From Nocardia colli (GTDB lineage: Bacteria > Actinomycetota > Actinomycetes > Mycobacteriales > Mycobacteriaceae), in the NCBI RefSeq assembly GCF_008704205.1, contig NZ_VXLC01000028.1:1-64000 (forward strand): a stretch of DNA of 64,000 nucleotides, in the 5' to 3' direction. The notes below the pieces were generated by a model. It did no database searches, was not told the origin of the DNA, and saw only the letters and a program-made list of their open reading frames with translations. Positions 51,039 through 59,634 of the stretch are shown here, in pieces. The translations under genes were made by a program, and so were the position numbers. Numbering within the stretch: the stretch's first letter is position 1; the number at the start of each line of letters is the position of its first letter.

Positions 51039-52004
51039 ATGGGAACGGACCCGGTGGGGCGGGTCGATGCCACGGCCTCATCCGACAATCGGCGCGACGT
51101 GCTCGTGGTCGGCGCCTATTACGCCGACCTCGTTTTCCACGGACTGTCGCGGCCCGTTCAGCCCGGTACCGAGGTGTTCGCGCGCGGCTTCGAGCTGCTG
51201 CCGGGTGGGGCGTTCACGCCGGCGATGGCGATGCGCAGGCTGGGGCACGACGTGGTCTGGTCGACGGACTTCGGCACCGATCTGTTCAGCGCGCAGGTGC
51301 TGGCGGCGGCGCGGGCGGAGGGGCTCGACGACAGCGGGTTTCGCCTGCACACGGTGCCGGTACGCAGCGTGACCGCGGCATTGTCCTCGCCGGTGGACCG
51401 GGCGATGGTGAGTTATCAGGATCCGGTCGCGGCGTATCCGCTGGCGATGGTGTTGCGCGAACATCGTGCGCGGGTGGTGATCCTGCCGCTGTTGCAGCAG
51501 GGCGACGACGTCCTCGCCGCACTCGAGGTCGCGCATCGGCTCGGGACCCAGGTATTCATGGACTGCCAGGACGTTCCGTGCACCCTCGAAACGCCGACGG
51601 TGCGCGAGATACTCGGCCGGGTGGATATTTTCGCGCCGAACGCCGATGAGGCAGTGCGAGTGACGGGCGCTCCGTCGCTCGACGCAGCCATTGATGTTCT
51701 TGCGGGCCTGGTGAATACGCTCGTCGTCAAGCGGGGCAGTGGGGGAGCCGTCGCGGTGCGAGACGGTTTCCGGTGCGAGATCGATTCGGTCCCGGTCGAA
51801 GTCGTCGACACCACCGCCGCGGGAGATTGCTTCAACGCCGGCTTTCTACACGCTCACCTGGCCGGCCGGCCGTTGTCCGGCTGCCTCGCCACCGCGGTGG
51901 CCTGCGGCGCGGCGGCCACGACGGCCCTCGGTTCCAGTGCCGCACCGGACTTGACGGAACTGCCACAGTGGCTTGCCCGCGTGCCCCGCGCCCGCTCCTT
52001 GTGA
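51039..52004 (+). CDS. PfkB (ribokinase) family carbohydrate kinase
   Basis: 321 residues. The first PfkB block is GGAFTPAMAMRRLGHDV and the second is DTTAAGDCFNAGF (about residues 257-269, catalytic Asp263), with DTTAAGD in place of the more common DTTGAGD. It adds a phosphate from ATP to a sugar or nucleoside. It is divergent from the isomerase operon and followed 45 bases later by the HAD-GT20 fusion, so it is part of the sugar region. The sugar is not known. Confidence 0.9.
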   Translation: MGTDPVGRVDATASSDNRRDVLVVGAYYADLVFHGLSRPVQPGTEVFARGFELLPGGAFTPAMAMRRLGHDVVWSTDFGTDLFSAQVLAAARAEGLDDSGFRLHTVPVRSVTAALSSPVDRAMVSYQDPVAAYPLAMVLREHRARVVILPLLQQGDDVLAALEVAHRLGTQVFMDCQDVPCTLETPTVREILGRVDIFAPNADEAVRVTGAPSLDAAIDVLAGLVNTLVVKRGSGGAVAVRDGFRCEIDSVPVEVVDTTAAGDCFNAGFLHAHLAGRPLSGCLATAVACGAAATTALGSSAAPDLTELPQWLARVPRARSL

Positions 52005-52049
52005 ATATTCCGGCCGACGGTGTGATGCGGTCCTGCTATCGTTGCGTAG

Positions 52050-54209
52050 ATGGCAACCGGCGAGGGTTCCAAATCTGTTGAGCCGGAAGCGAGTTCATCC
52101 GGCAATCGCTGCTGCGGCGTCGCTGCGGGCGGTTTGGATCCCGGACGGGTCCTGGTCACCGACCTGGACGGCACGCTGCTGGGCGGCACCGACGCCGACC
52201 GGCTGCGCCTGCGCAACGCGCTGACCCGCCATCCCGAGGTCACGGTGGTCTTCGCGACCGGTCGCGGGCTCGACTCGATCCGCGAGGTGCTGCGCGACCC
52301 GCTTGTGCCACAACCACGGTGGATCATCGCCGACGTCGGCGCCAGCATCGTCGACGGGACGGATCTGACCCCGGTCACCACGCTGCAGTCACGCGTGCGC
52401 GCCGGATGGCCCGGGGCCGAGGTCGTTCGCGCCGCCCTACGGCACTTTCCGGCGTTGACCTATCAGGAAGGTGTGACCCAGGACGGCCGCTGCTCGTTCC
52501 TGCTGCCACACCCGGACCTGACCCCGGAACTGATCGATACCGTTGTGGCGCTAGGCTGCTCGTGGCAGTACTCGGCGAACACTTACTTCGACGTGCTGCC
52601 CGCGAACGCGGACAAGGGCAGCGCACTCGTCGCGCTCGCCGAAGAACACGGCTGGTCGATGGACCGGCTGCTGGTCGCCGGCGACTCGGGCAACGACCGT
52701 TCGATGTTCGGCCGCGGCGCGCACGGGGTCATCGTCGGCAACGCCGAAAGTGGTCTGCTGGCAGCGGTTCCGCTGGCGCAAGCGGCGCATCGCCCGGACC
52801 TGCCGGGTGCCGCGGGCATTCTCGCGGCGCTGCGTGAACTCGGCTGGGTCGAACCCGACTATCCGCTGGTCGTCGGATACCACCGCGCACCGGTCACCTG
52901 GACGCCGGACGGCTGGCGAACCCCGTCGAGTCCCAACGGCATTCTGCCGACGCTGAACCGCGTGTTCACCGGCGACCTGCGGGCGGTGTGGGCGGCCGGC
53001 GTCGTCATCGAACCCGATGATTCCGTGCGGCTCGACGATCACGACACCGGACTTCCGCTCGCCTTCCTGCCGCTGACCTCGGCCGAGTGGCGCGAATACT
53101 TCCATCTGGCCTGCAAGGAGGCGCTGTGGCCGGTCCTGATGTCGCAACCGCACCGATTGCGCTTCGATCCCACCGCCTGGGCCGCGTATCGGGAGGTCAA
53201 CGCGCGCTTCGCCGACCACATCAGCCTCCGGGCCGCCCCCGGCGCGACGGTCTGGCTGCACGATTACAACCTGTGGCTCGTGCCGGGCCGGTTGCGCGAG
53301 ACGCGACCGGACCTCCGGGTGGGCTTGTTCCACCACACACCGTTTCCCGACCCGGACGTCTTCGCCGCGCTGCCGTCCGCCGCCGAGATCCGCGACTCCC
53401 TCGGCGCACTGGACTGGGCCGGTTTCCACACCGAGGTCTTCGCCGAACGCTTCCTCGGCGCACTGGCGGACCGCACACAACCGCCCGCGGTCGGCGTTCA
53501 TCCGCTGGGCATCGACCGAGCGGCCATCGAAGAGCTGGCCCGCTCTCGCCCGCTCGACCGAGGGAAACCCGGTGGACCCGTGGTGCTTTCGGTCGAACGC
53601 CTCGACTACATCAAAGCCCCCGTGCAAAAGGTCGACGCCATAGCGGATCTCCTGGTCCGCCACCCCGAACTGCGTGGCGCCCTGCGCTTCCGGCTCGTGT
53701 GCCCACCACCGGAGCCCGGCATCACCGCCTACGACGACACCCGGCAGCTGCTCGAACGCCGCATCGACGAGGTCAACCGCGCCTGGTCGTCCGGCGACTG
53801 GCAACCCGTCGAATACCTCCCGCAGTTCCTGAGCTTCCCCGAGGTCATCGACCACTACCTGGCCGCCGACGTGTTCTGGGTGACCTCGCTCCAGGACGGG
53901 ATGAACCTGACCGCCAAGGAGTTCATCGCCGCCCAGGCCGCGGTGCACGGTTGCGGCGCGCTCGTCCTGTCCCGGCATGCCGGGGTGGCCGAACAACTGG
54001 CGTCCGGGGCACTGCTCACCGAGCCGAATTCACCCGCCGATCTCGTCGAAACCCTGCATCGCGCACTGCATCTCCCACCTGCACAACGCAGGCAGCGTCT
54101 GTCCTGCCTGAGTGACCTTCTCGGGCAACACAATCCGGCCGAATGGGCCGCCGAGATCATCGCGGCGATCCAGGCCGCCCGCGGCCGCGCGGCCGACCGC
54201 GCGGCCTGA
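52050..54209 (+). CDS. Fused HAD phosphatase / GT20 glycosyltransferase (GgpPS or Tre-6-P type)
   Basis: 719 residues. The N-terminal 260 form a sucrose-phosphate-phosphatase-like HAD domain with VTDLDGTLLG (about 36-45), Lys in NADKGSALVAL, and GDSGNDRSMF. The C-terminal 440 form a GT20 (trehalose-6-phosphate synthase-like) domain with VWLHDYNLWLVPGRLRE, LFHHTPFPDPDVF, SVERLDYIKAP and LQDGMNLTAKEFIA. Phosphatase-first order is that of fused glucosylglycerol-phosphate synthase/phosphatases; plant-type TPS fusions have the opposite order. It probably makes a non-phosphorylated glucoside such as glucosylglycerol from a sugar nucleotide in one polypeptide. Confidence 0.85.
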   Translation: MATGEGSKSVEPEASSSGNRCCGVAAGGLDPGRVLVTDLDGTLLGGTDADRLRLRNALTRHPEVTVVFATGRGLDSIREVLRDPLVPQPRWIIADVGASIVDGTDLTPVTTLQSRVRAGWPGAEVVRAALRHFPALTYQEGVTQDGRCSFLLPHPDLTPELIDTVVALGCSWQYSANTYFDVLPANADKGSALVALAEEHGWSMDRLLVAGDSGNDRSMFGRGAHGVIVGNAESGLLAAVPLAQAAHRPDLPGAAGILAALRELGWVEPDYPLVVGYHRAPVTWTPDGWRTPSSPNGILPTLNRVFTGDLRAVWAAGVVIEPDDSVRLDDHDTGLPLAFLPLTSAEWREYFHLACKEALWPVLMSQPHRLRFDPTAWAAYREVNARFADHISLRAAPGATVWLHDYNLWLVPGRLRETRPDLRVGLFHHTPFPDPDVFAALPSAAEIRDSLGALDWAGFHTEVFAERFLGALADRTQPPAVGVHPLGIDRAAIEELARSRPLDRGKPGGPVVLSVERLDYIKAPVQKVDAIADLLVRHPELRGALRFRLVCPPPEPGITAYDDTRQLLERRIDEVNRAWSSGDWQPVEYLPQFLSFPEVIDHYLAADVFWVTSLQDGMNLTAKEFIAAQAAVHGCGALVLSRHAGVAEQLASGALLTEPNSPADLVETLHRALHLPPAQRRQRLSCLSDLLGQHNPAEWAAEIIAAIQAARGRAADRAA

Positions 54210-54214
54210 ACCCG

Positions 54215-55102
54215 CTACCGCGGCACGGCTCGCACGGAGTAGGGATCGCGGGCCGGTGGGAAGGTGAGCGTCGCGAGGTACACCCCGCCCTGCCCCCAGC
54301 CCGCACTGGTGATCCACCAGCGAACGTCGTCGTGCACCAATTCGGCTGCGTGTGAAGCGATATGGCCGACCTTGTCGCCGATCCGGAAGCAGAACGGGTT
54401 GTCACTGCGGAACACGTCGGTGCCGACGTAGTCCGGCCGCGGGCCGATGAACAGATACCACCAACCGTCCTGCTGAACGACGAACGGCGACTCGGTATTT
54501 CCCGCGTCGGTGCCCACGGTCGGATCGGTGTAGGCGATGTGCCGGTCGCCCCAGTGCACGAGATCGGTGCTGGTGCGGTAGGCGACCACATGGTTCCCGC
54601 CCGCGGGATCGCTTGTCGCGCAGTAATACATCACCCACTGATCGCCGACCCGGGCGACCATCGGGTCGCGCGCGTCGTACCCGTCGCGGAACAGCGGCCC
54701 GGAACGCCTGCGCGCCCAGGTGAACATGTCCGTGGAGGTCGCCAGATTGATCTGCACCGCGGTCCGGTCCTCGCCGCCACCGGCATAGAACATGTAGTAC
54801 CGCCCGTGCGCCGCGACCACGTGCGGTGCCCACAGATGCGTCTCTCCGTATTCCGGGTCGACCTCGAGCGCCGGTGGTTGCTTGGTCCATGGACCGAGCA
54901 GCTCATCCGCCGTCGCGTGGGCGAACTCGACCTCTTCGAACGGATTCGCGGGCTCCGGATGCGTGATCCCGAACAGATGCCACCGCCCGGCCGTGTCCCG
55001 GACGATCGTGTGATCGTTGATGTACCAGGGCTCGGCCTCCCCGGCGCCGGGATCGTAGATACGCACAAAGGCGCCCGCACAGACCACATCGCGCATCGCC
55101 AT
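54215..55102 (-). CDS. GH43/GH32-like five-bladed beta-propeller glycosidase
   Basis: 295 residues from the ATG at 55102; ATGs at 55096, 55111 and 55114 are also possible. Blades carry WYINDHTIVRDTAGRWHLFG (acid Asp), THLWAPHVVAAHGRYYMFYAG, DARDPMVARVGDQWVMYY (second Asp) and NTESPFVVQQDGWWYLFIG (acid Glu). These match the Asp-Asp-Glu layout of the clan containing GH43 and GH32, which act on arabinosides and fructosides. No signal peptide. It is 71 bases after the MFS gene on the same strand. Confidence 0.8.
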   Translation of the reverse strand: MAMRDVVCAGAFVRIYDPGAGEAEPWYINDHTIVRDTAGRWHLFGITHPEPANPFEEVEFAHATADELLGPWTKQPPALEVDPEYGETHLWAPHVVAAHGRYYMFYAGGGEDRTAVQINLATSTDMFTWARRRSGPLFRDGYDARDPMVARVGDQWVMYYCATSDPAGGNHVVAYRTSTDLVHWGDRHIAYTDPTVGTDAGNTESPFVVQQDGWWYLFIGPRPDYVGTDVFRSDNPFCFRIGDKVGHIASHAAELVHDDVRWWITSAGWGQGGVYLATLTFPPARDPYSVRAVPR

Positions 55103-55173
55103 ACGTCTCATCATCCTCGCCCCACGGCCGATCACCCGCACTGATGCGGTTCGGGTATCGCATTGTGGCCGGT

Positions 55174-56349
55174 TCAGTGCCGTGGTCGCAGCGCCCCCGA
55201 CCCGGCGGCGGCCAGCAGGACGAACACCACCGGAACCGCGAGTCCCACCGCCAGACCGTGGTTTTGGGCGACGAAACCGATCAGCACGGGACCGGTGAAG
55301 AAGCCCAGATAGCCGACGAAGGACACGTTCGCGATCGCCTGAGCCGGGTGCACGCCTGGAACGCCGCCGCTCGCCGCGAAGGCGAGGGGCAGGGTGAACG
55401 AGATGCCGAACCCGAATACCGCCACACCGAGCAACGCCGGGACCATGCCCCCGCTGAGCAAGGCCGCACCCAGGCCGAGCCCGGCCGCGAGCGTGCCGAG
55501 CAGGAACGGCCGCACCGGACCGAACCACGCCACGAGCCGGTCGCCGATCAGCCGTCCGGCGAACATCGCCCCGGCGAACAGCGCGAACCCCAGCGCCGCG
55601 ACCGACGTGCTGGCGTGCGTCTCGTCGCGCAAGTAGACCGCGGTCCAATCGTTGGCCGCGCCCTCGGCCATCGCCACGCAGGACGCGAGCAACCCGAGCA
55701 CGATCAACCGGACCGGCCAGCGCCGCGCCCGGCCGCGCGGGCCCGACTCGCGCCGCGCCATGCGGTCGGTGGACGACGGCAGCATCCCGCGCGCGCCGAG
55801 CACGGCCGCCACGACGACCAGCGCACTGACACCGACGAAGTGGGCGGTGAGCGGCACGTGTGCGCGCTCCACCGCGGCGCCGACCACCGAACCGCCGATC
55901 ATGCCCAAGCTGAAGCAGGCGTGGATGCCGGACAACAGCGGCCGTCCGCTGGCCTGCTCCACGGCGACGCCGTGCGCGTTCATGGCGACGTCCACGACGC
56001 TGTTGACCACCGCGAAAACGAACACCGCGGCGGTCAGCGCGGCCAGATTCCGGCCGGCCAGCAGCCCGGGCAGGCAGAGCGCGAACAGCGGCACCGCCGC
56101 CTGCAGGGTGGCGCGACTACCGAACCGCAAGGTGACGAGCTTGCCGAGTTGCAGCCCGAGCACCGCTCCGAGGTTCATGCCCGCGAATGCCGTTGCCAGC
56201 CCGGCTTCGTCGAGGCCGAGCTGATCCTTGACGGTGGGTGTGCGGGAAACCCACGTCGCGAACAGCGCCCCGCTGAGCAAGAAGGTCGACCGGACCGACC
56301 ACAGCGCTGCCCGCACGTCGGTGGATGGGCCCGAAGTCAGCATAGGCAC
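55174..56349 (-). CDS. Major facilitator superfamily transporter
   Basis: 391 residues from GTG at 56349 behind AAAGGAG at 8 nt; the ATG at 56343 is too far from the RBS-like sequence. There are about 12 hydrophobic helices, with a central cytoplasmic loop around PSSTDRMARRESGPRGRARRW. It resembles the YbjJ-type MFS proteins, some of which carry sugars. Being upstream of the GH43-like gene on the same strand, it may import or export the relevant sugar or oligosaccharide. Substrate unknown. Confidence 0.88.
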   Translation of the reverse strand: MPMLTSGPSTDVRAALWSVRSTFLLSGALFATWVSRTPTVKDQLGLDEAGLATAFAGMNLGAVLGLQLGKLVTLRFGSRATLQAAVPLFALCLPGLLAGRNLAALTAAVFVFAVVNSVVDVAMNAHGVAVEQASGRPLLSGIHACFSLGMIGGSVVGAAVERAHVPLTAHFVGVSALVVVAAVLGARGMLPSSTDRMARRESGPRGRARRWPVRLIVLGLLASCVAMAEGAANDWTAVYLRDETHASTSVAALGFALFAGAMFAGRLIGDRLVAWFGPVRPFLLGTLAAGLGLGAALLSGGMVPALLGVAVFGFGISFTLPLAFAASGGVPGVHPAQAIANVSFVGYLGFFTGPVLIGFVAQNHGLAVGLAVPVVFVLLAAAGSGALRPRH

Positions 56350-56519
56350 GCGGCTCGCTCCTTTCGCTGTGCGCCCGGTCGTGACCGGGGCGCGAATCAG
56401 CCAGCGAAACACGAAAATGAGAGCCCGGCAACACGTTTACGCCATGCGTGTGATCGCCGCGGCTTAAACTGGTTGGGCGGGTTCGGATAGCGTCGATCCG
56501 GGTCCCGCAGAGAGTTGCC

Positions 56520-57281
56520 ATGCATACCGATCTCAACCCGCGCCGGTGGGTGGAGTTCGCGGAGATCGACAATGTGCGCGATCTCGGTGGCCTACCCGTG
56601 AATGACGGCGGCACAACCCGTTTCGGGGTCGTCTATCGCTCCAGCACGCCGCAGCAAGTGTCCGAAGCCGATCTGGCGCAGCTGCTCGGTCCCATGGGTC
56701 TGCGGACCCTGGTGGATCTGCGCACCACCGCCGAGGCGGCGCAGGAGGGATACGGCCGGCTCGCGGAAAGTGCTGTGCGCCTGGTGAATCTGCCCGTGTG
56801 CACATCGACGAGCGCGGCCGCGCCCAGCGAGCTCGGGTCAGATGCGCACCCGCTCGACCAGTGCGGGCTGTATCGCGAACTCCTTTCCGGCAGCGGCGAA
56901 TCCATGGTCGCCGCCGCCCGCCTCATCGCCGACACCGGCCGCCATTCGGTCGTCTTCCATTGCGCCGCAGGCAAAGACCGCACCGGCATCCTCGCCGCCG
57001 TCCTGCTCGATGCCATCGGCGTTCGCGCCGAAGCCATCATCGCGGACTACGTACTCACCGCCGAGCGCATCGTCGCGATCCGCGCCCGGCTCGCCACCAT
57101 GGTCTCCTACCAGGGTCTCCCGCGGCTGTCCCGGTCCGGCATCTTCGCCGTCGATCCGGCGCCCATGCGCCGCTTCGTCGCCGGCTTGCGCGCCGAGTAC
57201 GGCGGGGCGGCCAACTGGTTGCGCGCGAACGGCCTGACCGCCGCCGAGCTCGCCGAACTGCGCCGGGTAATGGTCGAGTAA
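56520..57281 (+). CDS. PtpB-like tyrosine/lipid phosphatase
   Basis: 253 residues. The signature is HCAAGKDRTG with catalytic Cys148 and Arg154, and the N-terminal NVRDLGGLPVNDGGTTRFGVVYRS is typical of the Y_phosphatase3 family that includes mycobacterial PtpB. Extra basic residues in the loop (Lys152) suit phosphoinositide or phosphotyrosine substrates. No signal peptide; some PtpB-like proteins are nevertheless exported. It is divergent from the MFS gene and ends 5 bases before the convergent UvrA-like gene. Confidence 0.9.
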   Translation: MHTDLNPRRWVEFAEIDNVRDLGGLPVNDGGTTRFGVVYRSSTPQQVSEADLAQLLGPMGLRTLVDLRTTAEAAQEGYGRLAESAVRLVNLPVCTSTSAAAPSELGSDAHPLDQCGLYRELLSGSGESMVAAARLIADTGRHSVVFHCAAGKDRTGILAAVLLDAIGVRAEAIIADYVLTAERIVAIRARLATMVSYQGLPRLSRSGIFAVDPAPMRRFVAGLRAEYGGAANWLRANGLTAAELAELRRVMVE

Positions 57282-57286
57282 CCGGC

Positions 57287-59572
57287 CTATGCCGCGTCGG
57301 TCAGGCTGCGCCGCAGGTAGTCGGCGGTGATCGAGTTCGCGTCCGCGAGCAGCGCGGCCGGCGTTCCGGCGAACACGATCTCACCGCCGTGCTTGCCGCC
57401 GTCCGGACCGAGGTCGATCACCCAATCCGCGCGTTTGACCACGTCCAGGTCGTGCTCGATGACGATCACCGTGTTGCCCGCGTCGACCAGCCGGTCCAGC
57501 AGCGCCATCAACGTGTCGACATCGGCCATGTGCAGGCCGGTGGTCGGCTCGTCGAGAACGTAGATCCCGCCGCTGCGGTGCAGGTGATCGGCCAGCTTGA
57601 TCCGCTGACGTTCACCGCCCGACAGCGAGCTGAGCGAACGGCCGAGGGTGAGATAGCCGAGCCCGACCTCGTTCAACGACCGCAACGGCGTGCGGATCTT
57701 GCTGTCGGCGTTGCCGTCCCAGAAGTCCAAGGCCTGCTCGGCGGTCATGTCCAGCACGTCGGCGATGGACGCGCCGCGCACCGTGTACGGGAGCACCTCC
57801 GGCCGGAAGCGCCGGCCGTGACAGGTCTGGCAGACGGTGGTGATCGGATCCATATAAGCGAGGTCGGTGAAAATAACGCCCGCGCCGCCGCATTCGGCGC
57901 ACGCACCCTCGGAGTTGAAGCTGAACAGTCCCGGCTGCACGCCGTGCTCCCTGGCGAACAGCTGCCGCATCGGGTCCATGATCCCGATGTAGGTGGCGGG
58001 GCTCGAGCGCCGCGACGCGTGAATCGCGGACTGGCTCACCGCGATCGCGTCGGGGTGCGCGGCCAGGAACGCCCCGGAGACCAGCGTGCTCTTGCCCGAG
58101 CCCGCCACCCCGGTGATCGCGGTCAGCACGCCGGTCGGGAACCGCGCGGTGACGTTCTTCAAGTTGTGCAACGCCACGTCGGAAACGGTGAGCCACCCGG
58201 TCGGCGTGCGCGTGACCTCCTTGACCGGCGATACCCGGCGCAGCAGCTCGCCGGTCAAAGTGCCCGAGGCGCGCAGCTTTTCGACCGTGCCCTGGAACTT
58301 GACCTGCCCGCCGTGCGCACCCGCGCCGGGACCCATGTCCACCACCTGATCGGCGATCTGGATGACGTCAGGGGAGTGCTCGACCACCAGCACCGTGTTT
58401 CCCTTGTCGCGCAACAGGATCAGCAGATGGTTCAACCGGCCGACGTCGCGCGGATGCATGCCGACGCTCGGTTCGTCGAAGATGTAGGTCATGCCGGTGA
58501 GGCTCGAGCCGAGGTGCCGAACGACTTTCAGCCGCTGCGCCTCACCGCCGGACAGCGACGAGGTCTCCCGGTCCAGCGAGAGGTAGCCGAGCCCGACCTC
58601 CTCGATCCGGCGCAGCCGTTCGATGGCGGCGCCGGCGATCACCGAGGCCATCGGATCGTCGATCGCGCCGAGCACCTCGATCAGATCCGACACCTCGAAC
58701 CGGCCGTAGTCGGCGATGCCGAGCCCATCGATCCGGCTGGCCAGCGCGGCCTGACTCAGGCGCGCCCCGCCGCAGGACGGGCAGATCTCCTCGGTCACCA
58801 CCTCTTTCGCCGCCGCCCGGTTCTTGTCCGACAACGAGTCGAGATCGCGCTTGATGTACAGGCGATCGAACCGTTCGAGCAGCCCCTCGTACGCATTGCT
58901 CCCCATGCCGCCGGTCTTGTTCGGCCGCGGCACCCGGAAGCCGTTGCCGCGCAAGAACAGCTGCCACTCCTCGGCAGTGAACTCACGCAACGGCTTGTCC
59001 GGATCGAACAGCTGCGACTGCGCGTAGAGCTGCCATTGGAACGTGCCGATCGCGAACGGCGCGAACGTGATCGCGCCCTCGTTGAGCGACTTGCCGGTGT
59101 CCAGCAGCTTGTCCAGGTCCGGCCGCACCACATGCCCCAGCCCGCCGCACTCCTGGCACATGCCGAGCGGGTCGTTGAACGAATAGCTGGTCGCCTCACC
59201 GGCACTCGGCTCGCTGTGCCGGGAGAACAGCACCCGGATGATCGACTGGATGTCGGTCATGGTGCCGACGGTGGAGCGCGAGTTGCCGCCGATCGGCCGC
59301 TGATCGACCACCACGGCGGGCGCCAGGTTGTCGATCGCGTCCGCCTCGGGCCGCTCGTACTTCGGCAGCCGATTGCGGATGAACCAGGTGTAGGTCTCGT
59401 TCAGCTGGCGCTGTGACTCGACCGCGACCGTGCCGAACACGATCGACGATTTCCCCGAGCCGGACACCCCGGTGAAGACCACGATCTTGCCCTTGGGGAT
59501 CTCCAGCGTGATGTTGCGCAGGTTGTTCTCCCGGGCGCCGACGATCTGGATGGTGTCTCGCTCTGCATTCAC
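57287..59572 (-). CDS. UvrA-like ABC ATPase (class II / drug-resistance type)
   Basis: About 761 residues using the GTG at 59572; GTG 59581 and TTG 59593 are alternatives. UvrA of DNA repair has about 940-970 residues. Two ATPase halves are present: GVSGSGKSS with LSGGEAQRLK, and GVAGSGKST with LSGGERQRIK. CxxC zinc pairs (MCQECGG, CPSCGGARL, CAECGGAG, CQTCHGRR) are retained. The UVR-B-binding domain appears reduced. Such short UvrA paralogues in actinobacteria occur with antibiotic resistance or as UvrA2. It is divergent from a WYL regulator across a strong operator. Confidence 0.9.
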   Translation of the reverse strand: MNAERDTIQIVGARENNLRNITLEIPKGKIVVFTGVSGSGKSSIVFGTVAVESQRQLNETYTWFIRNRLPKYERPEADAIDNLAPAVVVDQRPIGGNSRSTVGTMTDIQSIIRVLFSRHSEPSAGEATSYSFNDPLGMCQECGGLGHVVRPDLDKLLDTGKSLNEGAITFAPFAIGTFQWQLYAQSQLFDPDKPLREFTAEEWQLFLRGNGFRVPRPNKTGGMGSNAYEGLLERFDRLYIKRDLDSLSDKNRAAAKEVVTEEICPSCGGARLSQAALASRIDGLGIADYGRFEVSDLIEVLGAIDDPMASVIAGAAIERLRRIEEVGLGYLSLDRETSSLSGGEAQRLKVVRHLGSSLTGMTYIFDEPSVGMHPRDVGRLNHLLILLRDKGNTVLVVEHSPDVIQIADQVVDMGPGAGAHGGQVKFQGTVEKLRASGTLTGELLRRVSPVKEVTRTPTGWLTVSDVALHNLKNVTARFPTGVLTAITGVAGSGKSTLVSGAFLAAHPDAIAVSQSAIHASRRSSPATYIGIMDPMRQLFAREHGVQPGLFSFNSEGACAECGGAGVIFTDLAYMDPITTVCQTCHGRRFRPEVLPYTVRGASIADVLDMTAEQALDFWDGNADSKIRTPLRSLNEVGLGYLTLGRSLSSLSGGERQRIKLADHLHRSGGIYVLDEPTTGLHMADVDTLMALLDRLVDAGNTVIVIEHDLDVVKRADWVIDLGPDGGKHGGEIVFAGTPAALLADANSITADYLRRSLTDAA

Positions 59573-59589
59573 GACAACCACGCTATGCG

Positions 59590-59618
59590 GCAATGAGGTC
59601 AGGATCAGTCCTCATTGC
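59590..59618. promoter_or_regulatory. 9-bp inverted repeat, probable operator of the WYL regulator
   Basis: GCAATGAGG (59590-59598) and CCTCATTGC (59610-59618) are perfect 9-bp arms around an 11-bp spacer, midway between the divergent UvrA-like and WYL regulator genes. It would let the regulator control both genes. Confidence 0.7.
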
Positions 59619-59634
59619 GCGTCATACTGAAACG

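Noticed and set aside
56427..56440. Further KstR-like site (core AACACGTT) between the MFS and phosphatase genes
   Set aside because: Both outer consensus positions are wrong and the extended AGAACACGTT core is absent; expected by chance.
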